Assembly (NCBI RefSeq): GCF_001546115.1
Contig: NZ_KQ955209.1
Span: 682,810 to 746,809, forward strand
Length of the DNA stretch: 64,000 bases
Direction of reading: 5' to 3'
Source of the DNA: Paracoccus aminovorans
GTDB lineage: Bacteria; Pseudomonadota; Alphaproteobacteria; Rhodobacterales; Rhodobacteraceae
Numbering within the stretch: the stretch's first letter is position 1; the number at the start of each line of letters is the position of its first letter. The notes under the pieces were generated by a model, which did not search any database, was not told the DNA's origin, and saw only the letters and a program-made list of their open reading frames with translations. This document shows positions 1 to 7,547 of the stretch, piece after piece. Made by a program: the position numbers and the translations under genes.

Positions 1-1
1 T

Positions 2-1189
2 CTTGCGCAGGCGGACCAGGATGTCGGTGGCGCTGGCACGGGTGTTCGCCATCAGCCGCGCCACCAGTTCGCCGATCCTGGCGCGGTTCTCGGGCGTGGT
101 GCCCTCGGCCTTGAACGGGCCGATGTCGGGGGCGATGACCTGGGGGCCGCGCCCCTTGCGGTCGGGCGCGTCGCCGGTCCGGGTCAGCGTTTCCAGCGCC
201 ATCCGCACGCGCCGCTGTTCCGGCGTCTCCTTCTGGTTCTTGACGTCCTCGGCCGAGGCGCCCGGCGGAAGCTGGGCCAGCGTCTTGGCCGCGGGGGTGA
301 TGAGAACCTGGAACAGGTCGGGATCGACCGGGCGGACGCCCAGCGGTGGCATGGTGCCGCCGATCTTCTGCCCCTCGATCTCGCGCTCGGGCGAGGCGTT
401 CAGCGCAATCGACTGCTGGTCCGGCAGATGCTTGCCCGAGGCGGCGAGCACCTTCTGCGTGTGCTCGGGAACCGGGTTCGGTGGCGGCGGGGCGGGCGGG
501 GTGGTGTCGATCTCGGGCGGCTTCGGCACGGTCTCGATGGCGTCTCTGGTCATCCCGTCGCGCGCCGCCGCATTGCGCTTTTGCGCGCCGGCCCCGAGTT
601 TTGCCAGCCGGGCCGCGCCCTCCTGCGGCACCTTGACGTCGGGCGGCGGGATCGCGGCGCCAGTAGCGCGGACCTGCCCCTGCCAACGCCGGACGATGGC
701 GCCGGGCGACGGCCCCTCGGCTTCGCCCGATGCGGGGGCGGGCGGCGCGCCTGCGGGTTTCGGCGCGGCCTCGGGCGGGGCGGTCGGCGGCGCGGCCTCG
801 GGCAGGGGCGTGCCGCCCTGGGGGAATGCGGGCATCGGCACCGGCCCGGTCGCGCGCGGCTTGTCCTCGCCCTTCAGCAGCGCCGCGTCCGAGCCGCCGG
901 GCGGGGCGGCGGGCGGGCGGGGCGTGCCCAGCGGATCGGTCGCTGTGTCGGCAGCGTCGCCGGTCGGCGGCGGCACCTCCGGCGGCGGCTTTGCGGGCGG
1001 GTCGCGCTGGCCCGCGGCCGAGCCGCGGCTGGTGGCTTCGAGCATGTCCAGCAGGATGATCGACAGTTCGGTCCAGCGATCCTCGTCCGGCACGAGAGTG
1101 GACGTGCCGCGGCGCGCAGGCGTCTGGCGGCGCGGTGCCGGGGCGGGCGGCGCGGTTTTTGCGGCGGGCGGGGCGAAGCTGCGGGTCAT
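2..1189 (-). CDS. Pro/Ala-rich eCIS-associated protein, partial (runs off the window)
   Basis: An open frame starts at ATG 1189 and has no stop before the window edge, so at least 396 residues are visible and the C-terminus is missing. The start overlaps the stop of the tape-measure gene in an ATGA, so it is co-translated with the eCIS operon. I checked the whole frame codon by codon and found no stop. The first 200 residues or so are rich in Pro, Ala and Gly and look disordered. The later part is more ordered and charged, with basic helices near the edge. I recognise no family. Possible roles are a cargo or effector with a disordered N-terminal packaging tail, as known for Afp/PVC effectors, or a structural accessory protein. 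This is inferred from position and composition only. Confidence 0.7.
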   Translation of the reverse strand, partial: MTRSFAPPAAKTAPPAPAPRRQTPARRGTSTLVPDEDRWTELSIILLDMLEATSRGSAAGQRDPPAKPPPEVPPPTGDAADTATDPLGTPRPPAAPPGGSDAALLKGEDKPRATGPVPMPAFPQGGTPLPEAAPPTAPPEAAPKPAGAPPAPASGEAEGPSPGAIVRRWQGQVRATGAAIPPPDVKVPQEGAARLAKLGAGAQKRNAAARDGMTRDAIETVPKPPEIDTTPPAPPPPNPVPEHTQKVLAASGKHLPDQQSIALNASPEREIEGQKIGGTMPPLGVRPVDPDLFQVLITPAAKTLAQLPPGASAEDVKNQKETPEQRRVRMALETLTRTGDAPDRKGRGPQVIAPDIGPFKAEGTTPENRARIGELVARLMANTRASATDILVRLRK

Positions 1190-2778
1190 CCTGCCCAGTC
1201 CTCCTCGGCCGAGCCGAATGCGACGACCAGCCGCTTGTCGAGCCAGGGCAGAAGGCCGGGGTCGGCGTCCAGCCCGGCGCGGCGGATGTCGAAGTCGACC
1301 GCCTCGGGCGGCAGCCGGACCCGGATCAGGCGGGGTCCGATCTCAATCTCGCCGGCGATGCCCAGCAGTTCCGTCAACGCCGGCGCATCGAGCGGCCGGC
1401 CGATCAGGCTCTCCAGCGTGGCGATCAGCACCGCCGCGCCCCATTCGGGCAGGTGCCAGGCGCCGTCCTCGGCCAGGGCGGCGCGGCAGGTCTCGATCCG
1501 GGGGGGCACATCGGCTCCGGCCAATGCGCGGGCGGCGGCGGTGACGGTCGCGCAGAATTCGTGCCGCGCCCAGTCCGGGACCGGGCCAAGCGGCGCGGGG
1601 CGGCGCGGAAACTCGGGCGCCAGCGCAGCCGAGGTGGGATCGTCCGGCGCCCCGCTGATGGTGGCGAGCATGGCCGACAGCGCCGCGCCCTCGGCCACGC
1701 CGATGCGCCACAGCGCCTCGGGCATGCCCAGGCGCATCGCCAAGGTCACGAGATAGGCGAGGCCGCCCCAGCAGGTCGGCAGGGCGGCAGAGGGCGCTTC
1801 CGCTTCGGTGTGGGTCCGCTCGGGCAGCGGCGTGGTGTCTCGGTCCGGGATGGTCCGGCGGGTCGGGACCGATTCCTCGGAGTGCGGGGCGGGAGGGTCT
1901 GCGGGCCGGTGCGGGACAGGAATCTCTGCGGCCCGCGCGGCTGAGGGATTGGTCGCCATGGATGGCCCGGGGCTCGCGTCGGGATGCGGTGCGCTGCCGG
2001 GCGGGCGCGCAAGGATCGGCGCATGATCTTCGGAGTGCTGCTGCGGCGGCATTCCGTCGCGCAAAGGCCGCGTGGGCTCAGCATGTTCGGTCGGCTGCTG
2101 ATACGCGGGCGGATCCTGCGCGGGGTCGGCGTCGGCTTGATGTCCCGGATGCGGCGTGCCTGTCCGTTCCACGACAGCCAGGATCTTGGCGCGGATGGCT
2201 GCCGGCAAAGCCGCCGCGCAGCGGGCGGCGAGCCTATGCAGCACGGGCGGCGGCAGGCCCGAAATCACCGCGTCCAGGACGCCCGCCTCGGCACAGTGGA
2301 CCAGTGTTTCGGCCGCCACCTCGGCCGGCTCGTCCAGCAGTTTCCCGGCCAGGGCGGGCAGGGTGTCGATGCGGCCCTCGGGGCCCGGCGCGTGCCGCAG
2401 CGCGGCGATCAGCGCGGCACCGTGCCAGGCGCCCGGCGTCGGCCAGATCCGCACCTCGGCCTCGGCGGGCAGCGGGTCCGCGCGCGGCTGCGCGACGACG
2501 GCGATGTCGCGGATATGGGCGGCGAGATCCTGGCCGATCTGCCGCGCGAGTCCCGCGGCGTCGCGGATCTCGGGGCCGATGCGCAGGCGCAGCCTCAGGT
2601 TGCGGATGCGGATGACGGCCGCCGCGCCATAGGCGGCGTCGAGCTCGCCCGCCAGCGCATCCAGCACGGCGGGCAGGAACTGCCGCTCGACGACCTTCCG
2701 GACCGCGCCGGCGCGGGGCTGCGCGCCGTCGGGAAGGTGCAACGAAAGCGCAAGCGAGCCGACGGTCAGCGCGCCCAT
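1186..2778 (-). CDS. Contractile injection system tape-measure protein (CIS_TMP-like)
   Basis: 530 residues. The N-terminal 70 residues carry the alternating strand typical of CIS tape-measure proteins (VIRIRNLRLRLRIG near residues 55-68). The last 30 residues read DLD-like, then DPGLLPWLDKRLVVAFG, which matches the family signature of a D-x-D-P-G-x-L-P-W-L end. Residues of about 205-335 are a Pro/His/Glu-rich low-complexity linker between two alpha-helical parts. In known eCIS particles this family is thought to set the length of tube and sheath. It lies 3 nt after the upstream Cys-rich gene and overlaps the next gene by 4 nt. The assignment rests on the two end motifs and eCIS context; the middle is not alignable by eye. 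Confidence 0.75.
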   Translation of the reverse strand: MGALTVGSLALSLHLPDGAQPRAGAVRKVVERQFLPAVLDALAGELDAAYGAAAVIRIRNLRLRLRIGPEIRDAAGLARQIGQDLAAHIRDIAVVAQPRADPLPAEAEVRIWPTPGAWHGAALIAALRHAPGPEGRIDTLPALAGKLLDEPAEVAAETLVHCAEAGVLDAVISGLPPPVLHRLAARCAAALPAAIRAKILAVVERTGTPHPGHQADADPAQDPPAYQQPTEHAEPTRPLRDGMPPQQHSEDHAPILARPPGSAPHPDASPGPSMATNPSAARAAEIPVPHRPADPPAPHSEESVPTRRTIPDRDTTPLPERTHTEAEAPSAALPTCWGGLAYLVTLAMRLGMPEALWRIGVAEGAALSAMLATISGAPDDPTSAALAPEFPRRPAPLGPVPDWARHEFCATVTAAARALAGADVPPRIETCRAALAEDGAWHLPEWGAAVLIATLESLIGRPLDAPALTELLGIAGEIEIGPRLIRVRLPPEAVDFDIRRAGLDADPGLLPWLDKRLVVAFGSAEEDWAG

Positions 2779-2781
2779 GGC

Positions 2782-5049
2782 CTAGCGCCGGTCGGCGACC
2801 CTGCCGGCGATCTCCCTGATCGCCGCGGTGCTGACGCCGCGCCCGCGCAGGTGTTCGTTCAACGCCCTGCGGACGGCCGAGGTGGTCGCGGCTTCGCGCA
2901 GGTCGGCGCGGGTGAAGGGTTCGTCGTCGGCACGCTCGCCCGCAACGGCCGTCACGGCATCGCCCACCGCCTCGAGCGTGCGCAGCGCGACCGTATAGAC
3001 CAGGCCCACGGCCTTGTCGGCGGCGGCCGCGTCCTCGGGGCTTTCGTCCTCGATGAATTCGGCCCGGACCCGCTCGGCCAGCGCCTCGGGATCGCGGCCG
3101 AGAAGGTCGTCCACCGTGGCGACCTGGGCCCGGCCAAGCGCGGCGAGCGTGGCATCGAACAGCGCGGCATCGCCCAGCGGCTTCAGCTCGGCCAGCGGCA
3201 ACCTGGTCCGGATCTCGCGCATCATGTCGATGGCCGGCGCCCGGGCCATGATCCGCGTCGCATCCAGCCGCGCCTCGAGATGGCGGGTGATCTGCGCCGA
3301 GAAGGCTGGCGCGGGCGCGGGGGGCGCCGGGGCGGCGTCCGGGGGCTGGAACCTGTCCATGACGCCGCCGGGCGCCAGCAGGGATTTCAGGGAAAGCACC
3401 TCTCCACCGCCGATGCGCAGTTCGTTGCCGGTCCAGAGCGCCGCCTGGATCGCCTTCATCTGGACCGGATCAAGCGGGCTGTCCGGGGTCCGCGCCACGC
3501 AGCAGATCCAGCCGGCCAGCCGCGTCGCCATGACGTCCAGCGGCGCGATGCCGAAAAGCCCGGTCCAATGCGTCAGCAGCGGCCCGGTCAGGACATGGCG
3601 GCGGCAGCTCCATTCGTCGAAGCACAGGATGCGGCCCTTGCGCGAAAGGGTGACGCGGCCAAGATGGATGCCGTGGTGATCGTCGCAGCAGCGCGGGCCG
3701 CGATAGCTGAACGCGCGGCACCATTCCTCGAAGAGCTGGCGCAGACAGCGTTCGGCCTGCGCGGCCTTGGGATCGGTAACGTCGATCCGCCACAGGATGC
3801 GCCAGGCAAGCCAGGACACCAGCGCGGGGATGGCGGCGCGGGTGCGGTCCGGCTCGTCGGGCGGGTCGTTGCAGGGCGCGGTCCCGGTCAACCCGCGGAA
3901 CCAGCCCCAGACCGCGGCCAGAAGCAGCGTGCGCGTCGCGCAAGCCGGATCAAGCCCGAAGGCCCAGTCCCGCATCAGCGTGCCGCAATCGGCGACCCGC
4001 ACCGGCCCGCGGACGGCCTCGACCCGCGCCGAGACGGCGATCGCGGTCCCGCCGGTCGCCGCGATATGGTAGTCGAGCGTGTAGGATGCACCCCCGGCGA
4101 GCGGCGCCAGATCGACGGTCAGGCGGCGGTCCATGCGGCCGTTCTGCGCCAGGTCGCTTTCGGAGAGCGTCAGCTCCATCAGCGTCTCGATCCGCGTTTC
4201 CACGCCGGCCTCGTCGCGGACCTTGAAGAAACCATAGCCCAGGGGCGGGGTCAGCGTGATGTCGATGCTGCGCGCGGCGGCGTTCTGGAAGGTGATGTCG
4301 GTCGAGCGTTCGGCGATGCTCGCGACCCTTTCGCGCCGGTTTTCCAGCGCATTGCCGCCGGCGTCGCGCAACCGGACCTCCATCATCACCGAGGGCGGTC
4401 CCCAGCCCGCGAGCTCCGCTTCCGCGGGCGCCGCCTGTCCGGCGGCGGCGAGCATCTGGCGCAGCTTGCCGATCCGGGCGCAGAAGCGCTCGATGGCGCC
4501 GGGCTCGGACGGGCAGGGCGGCGGTACCAGGCGCAGCCGCACCGTCTCGCGCATGGCGCCATGGCGGCAGCCGCCGGGCAGCGTCGCGCAGGGGTCCTCG
4601 AACACCCGGCGGGAATCCTCGGGGCATTCGACATATTCCAGCATCAGGCAGGCCTCGATCGGCCCGTCGGGGCGCTCGCAAGGGTCCTCGCAGGGGCCGG
4701 TGCCGGCCTTGAGGATCGCGCGGAACTCCTCGCTGCAAATATCGACAAGCTCGCGCTCGCTGACGGTTGCCGGGCATTCGACGACCAGATCGTCGCCGCA
4801 GCAGCTGAGCCCGTAGCCCGGGCAGAGGGTGAAGGCCCGGGCATTGGCGTCCCAATGCACCGACAGGCCCCAGACCACGCCGCTGCCCAGGGCGCGGTTG
4901 GTCAGCCGGCGTTTCATCTGCCAATAGGACTGTTCGCGCTTCATGTCGCGTTCGGACAGCACCATGCCGTCATAGAATTCGGTCCGCCTCAGCCCGCCCG
5001 GAAGCGCACCGGGAACGCAGGGGGTGAAGATATGCTTGGTTCCGGTCAT
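2782..5049 (-). CDS. eCIS accessory protein with Cys pairs and the YF-G-EQ-Y-K N-terminal domain
   Basis: 755 residues of unrecognised function. Residues 20-90 form a domain that aligns by eye with the start of the 437-residue protein two genes upstream: R-x-x-(E/N)-(F/Y)-(Y/F)-x-G, a Glu-Gln-x-Y step, a basic segment, and a G-x-x-x-GL turn before a beta-rich stretch. Many cysteines occur, several adjacent or as near pairs (SCCGDD near 83, EDPCERP, RCCDDHHG near 455, WICCVA). The C-terminal 150 residues are helical and hydrophilic. No signal peptide is visible, so the cysteines would be in the cytoplasm during assembly and may bind metal. It sits 4 nt after the previous gene in the run, so it is almost certainly expressed with the particle. 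A baseplate, fibre-anchor or cargo-loading role is possible. Confidence 0.7.
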   Translation of the reverse strand: MTGTKHIFTPCVPGALPGGLRRTEFYDGMVLSERDMKREQSYWQMKRRLTNRALGSGVVWGLSVHWDANARAFTLCPGYGLSCCGDDLVVECPATVSERELVDICSEEFRAILKAGTGPCEDPCERPDGPIEACLMLEYVECPEDSRRVFEDPCATLPGGCRHGAMRETVRLRLVPPPCPSEPGAIERFCARIGKLRQMLAAAGQAAPAEAELAGWGPPSVMMEVRLRDAGGNALENRRERVASIAERSTDITFQNAAARSIDITLTPPLGYGFFKVRDEAGVETRIETLMELTLSESDLAQNGRMDRRLTVDLAPLAGGASYTLDYHIAATGGTAIAVSARVEAVRGPVRVADCGTLMRDWAFGLDPACATRTLLLAAVWGWFRGLTGTAPCNDPPDEPDRTRAAIPALVSWLAWRILWRIDVTDPKAAQAERCLRQLFEEWCRAFSYRGPRCCDDHHGIHLGRVTLSRKGRILCFDEWSCRRHVLTGPLLTHWTGLFGIAPLDVMATRLAGWICCVARTPDSPLDPVQMKAIQAALWTGNELRIGGGEVLSLKSLLAPGGVMDRFQPPDAAPAPPAPAPAFSAQITRHLEARLDATRIMARAPAIDMMREIRTRLPLAELKPLGDAALFDATLAALGRAQVATVDDLLGRDPEALAERVRAEFIEDESPEDAAAADKAVGLVYTVALRTLEAVGDAVTAVAGERADDEPFTRADLREAATTSAVRRALNEHLRGRGVSTAAIREIAGRVADRR

Positions 5050-5053
5050 GATC

Positions 5054-6229
5054 TCATTCCCCTACGGCAAAGTTGCAGTGGCAGGACTCGACGGGCCGGG
5101 GCGGGCAGCAGGGCTCGCAGGGCTCGGGCGGCGGGCAGATCGCGTCCGGCAGGCAGGCGAGGAACGAACAGAGGAAATCCTCGAGGCATTCGCGCAGGTC
5201 GATGTCCTGGCCTTCCTCGCGGTTGCAAAGCTCGTCGCCCACGCAGCGCAGGAAGTCGCAGAACGAGCCCTTGAGGCAATCGCGGATGCGCCAGCGCGTC
5301 TCGCATGAGATCGTCAGGATGCCGACGCAGCGCCCGTCGTCGTCATAGCGCGCGGGCGGGAAGACGCGGGCATCATGGCCGCCGCAGCCGCAGGGCGACG
5401 TGCCGCCGCAGCCGCAGCCGCAAGTTTGGCGCTGCGATGCAGGCACAGTGCGGGACTGCGGGGCGGCGCTGGTCTTGGACAAGGCCCGGTTTGCCGACAG
5501 CGGATATGTCGCCGAAAGCATGCGCGTTTCGGCCGGCACGATCGAGCCCGGGTCGCGGGACGAGGCCAGCATCGCCAGCCGGGGCGGGTTCAGACTGCGC
5601 TGACGCATGGCGTATCTCCTGATGTCCGAGGCGGTCTGCGGGGCCGCGATATATTCGTATTCGCCCGGGGCCTTGGCCACGAAGGCGACGGTCTGGCTGG
5701 CGGGGATGGTCACGACGGGAACGGGTTCGGGCGGCGGCGGCTCCTGCGAGGCCTCCCACCGCCGCCAGACCGCCGCGGCCGCCGCGGCCAGCGCCAGGAA
5801 ATGCACCATATGCGGCGGCTGCATGACGCCGTCGGCGTTATAGGCGCGATAGGCCGGCGCGCCGTCATAGACCGGATGGGTGATCGAACTGATCTCGAGC
5901 GATTCAAGAACGCCCTTGGTGAAGGCCTGACGCAGGACGCCGGCCTCGCCGCGGGAAAACCCCAGCTTCTCGAGCCCCTGGCCGTCGCTATCGCGGTCCT
6001 GTTCCGCCTTGCGCGTGGTGCCGGAATAGAGCTCCAGCAGCGGTATGCTGCCCCGCAACCCGACCAGCGCGGCCCTGCCGCCCAGCGATGCGCCGGCCAG
6101 TGCCACCCTGCCCAGGGTCTTCAGCATGTCCAGGCCGGCATCCATCCGGGCCTCGGCCTTCTGCCGCTCGGCCGCGGCGGCGGGATCGGGTGCGCCGCCC
6201 TGGTTGCGGATATGTCCTGTCTCGGCCAT
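5054..6229 (-). CDS. Cys-rich eCIS accessory protein with a CGCGCGG module
   Basis: 391 residues, not assignable to a named family. The N-terminal 150 residues are Ala-rich and partly hydrophobic, with a possible membrane-active stretch near residues 145-160 (HFLALAAAAAAVWRRW). Residues of about 268-285 contain QTCGCGCGGTSPCGCGG, a glycine-cysteine module also found in the next upstream gene. The C-terminal 90 residues carry about 20 further cysteines in spaced pairs (for example CLKGSFCDFLRC and PCEPCCPPRP). This density suggests metal clusters or a disulfide-stabilised fold formed after release. The gene is packed 4 nt from each neighbour. A structural or cargo role in the eCIS is inferred only from position. 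Confidence 0.65.
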   Translation of the reverse strand: MAETGHIRNQGGAPDPAAAAERQKAEARMDAGLDMLKTLGRVALAGASLGGRAALVGLRGSIPLLELYSGTTRKAEQDRDSDGQGLEKLGFSRGEAGVLRQAFTKGVLESLEISSITHPVYDGAPAYRAYNADGVMQPPHMVHFLALAAAAAAVWRRWEASQEPPPPEPVPVVTIPASQTVAFVAKAPGEYEYIAAPQTASDIRRYAMRQRSLNPPRLAMLASSRDPGSIVPAETRMLSATYPLSANRALSKTSAAPQSRTVPASQRQTCGCGCGGTSPCGCGGHDARVFPPARYDDDGRCVGILTISCETRWRIRDCLKGSFCDFLRCVGDELCNREEGQDIDLRECLEDFLCSFLACLPDAICPPPEPCEPCCPPRPVESCHCNFAVGE

Positions 6230-6233
6230 GGCG

Positions 6234-7547
6234 TCACCCTCCCAACGGATGCATGGTCAGCGCGTCGCCCGGGTTTTCCTGCCGAAGGCAGAAGCGCCAG
6301 GACAGGTGGCGCGGGCGCAGCCGCCGCAACAGCGCATCGGCCACCGGATCGGCGTCCTCATGCGCAAAAAGCTGGTAGCGGCCGCCCGCGGCCAGGAAAC
6401 TGCTGGCAACGGCGATGTAGATCGCCGGACCGTCGAGATGCGCCTCGCCCAGGATCTTCTCGGAATAGCTCGCCTTGACTGCCTCGCCCGCCGGATGCAG
6501 CCAGCCGTCCCCGGTCAGCTGGCGCAGGCCGAAGCTGGCCTCGTCGTCCAGGGTCTTGGTGTCGATCCGGCCGCTGAGATGCAGGGCGAATTGATGGCGC
6601 TGCGCGTCGAGCTTGCGAAAGCTGATCGCGGTGATCTCGGGCCCGCCCATGTCGGGATCGACCTCGGCGATGAGGCCGGCCAGAAGATACTGGATCACCT
6701 CGGTCGACAGCAGCACCTGCGAGGCGCAGCCATAGTCGATATCGTCGATGGCGACGACCTCCTCGGGCTGGTCGGCCTTGACGGTGACGTGGAAGCAGCC
6801 GAGGTTCAGCCATTCCGCGTCGCCGCCGGGACAGCGCTCGCGGATCGGCGGGGCCAGCGCGGCCAGCAGGCCGGTCGCGCCGCCGGTCGTGCCGACGGCC
6901 GCGTCGATCACCTCGGCTGTGGGGAAAAGCCGGTGCCGGGCCAGCGTCTTCGCCTCGTCGGCGAAGATCAGCCGCAGCTCGAATTCCTCGGTGATGCGGC
7001 CGAATTCGGCTTGCTGTCCGCAGGGATCGGCGCTGCCGCAAGACCCCGAGCCACCGCAGCCGCAGCCGCAATCGTCATGGCTGCCGCAGGGGTCGGGCGG
7101 CACCGGTTCCGGGGCGCCGCCACATTCGGCATGGCGCATGACGACGCACAGCCCGACCCGGTTCGTCTCGTCCGGCTTGCAGGGATTGCCGTCCTGGTCG
7201 CGGAACGTGTAGGCCTGCTGCCGGAACCAGGCCGCGACATCGACGCATTGGTCGAAGCCGACCAGGATCTCGCGCCCGCAGGCGTCGATGGCCGCGCCCC
7301 GGCCGATGCGCAGGATCGTGCCCTCGGGCGCCAGCACCGACAGCCGGAGCCCGCAGAGGATGCCGGCCCCGTGCAGCCTGGCATTGTGAAAGCGCATCTT
7401 GCCGGCGTGATATCGCTGCTCGTCGACATAATCGGCGAGCCGCATCTCCTTGCCGTGGAAATAGTTCACCCGGAAGAAGCCGGCGGGAAGGTCGCAATGC
7501 CCCTCGCCGCAGTCCTGCGTCCGGTTCAGGTCACGCCACTTGGACAT
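6234..7547 (-). CDS. eCIS accessory protein, YF-G-EQ-Y-K domain with a Cys/Gly insert
   Basis: 437 residues. Residues 24-100 give the motif RVNYFHGKEM, then an Asp-Tyr-x-x-EQRYH step, HNARLHGAGILCGLRL, and a beta segment ending GRGAAIDACGREILVG. The same layout opens the 755-residue protein two genes downstream. Residues of about 150-178 are a Cys/Gly/Asp insert (SHDDCGCGCGGSGSCG). The rest is mixed alpha/beta, and a product name cannot be given. The gene overlaps the 3' end of the tail protein I gene by 17 nt, which ties its translation to the baseplate genes. By position it is a baseplate-periphery or receptor-arm candidate. Confidence 0.7.
   Translation of the reverse strand: MSKWRDLNRTQDCGEGHCDLPAGFFRVNYFHGKEMRLADYVDEQRYHAGKMRFHNARLHGAGILCGLRLSVLAPEGTILRIGRGAAIDACGREILVGFDQCVDVAAWFRQQAYTFRDQDGNPCKPDETNRVGLCVVMRHAECGGAPEPVPPDPCGSHDDCGCGCGGSGSCGSADPCGQQAEFGRITEEFELRLIFADEAKTLARHRLFPTAEVIDAAVGTTGGATGLLAALAPPIRERCPGGDAEWLNLGCFHVTVKADQPEEVVAIDDIDYGCASQVLLSTEVIQYLLAGLIAEVDPDMGGPEITAISFRKLDAQRHQFALHLSGRIDTKTLDDEASFGLRQLTGDGWLHPAGEAVKASYSEKILGEAHLDGPAIYIAVASSFLAAGGRYQLFAHEDADPVADALLRRLRPRHLSWRFCLRQENPGDALTMHPLGG

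Noticed and set aside
1984-5274. A 1096-codon open frame on the plus strand opposite the Cys-rich and tape-measure genes
   Set aside because: Arg/Gly/Pro-rich translation without family features, antisense to genes with clear eCIS context; a GC-skew shadow frame.
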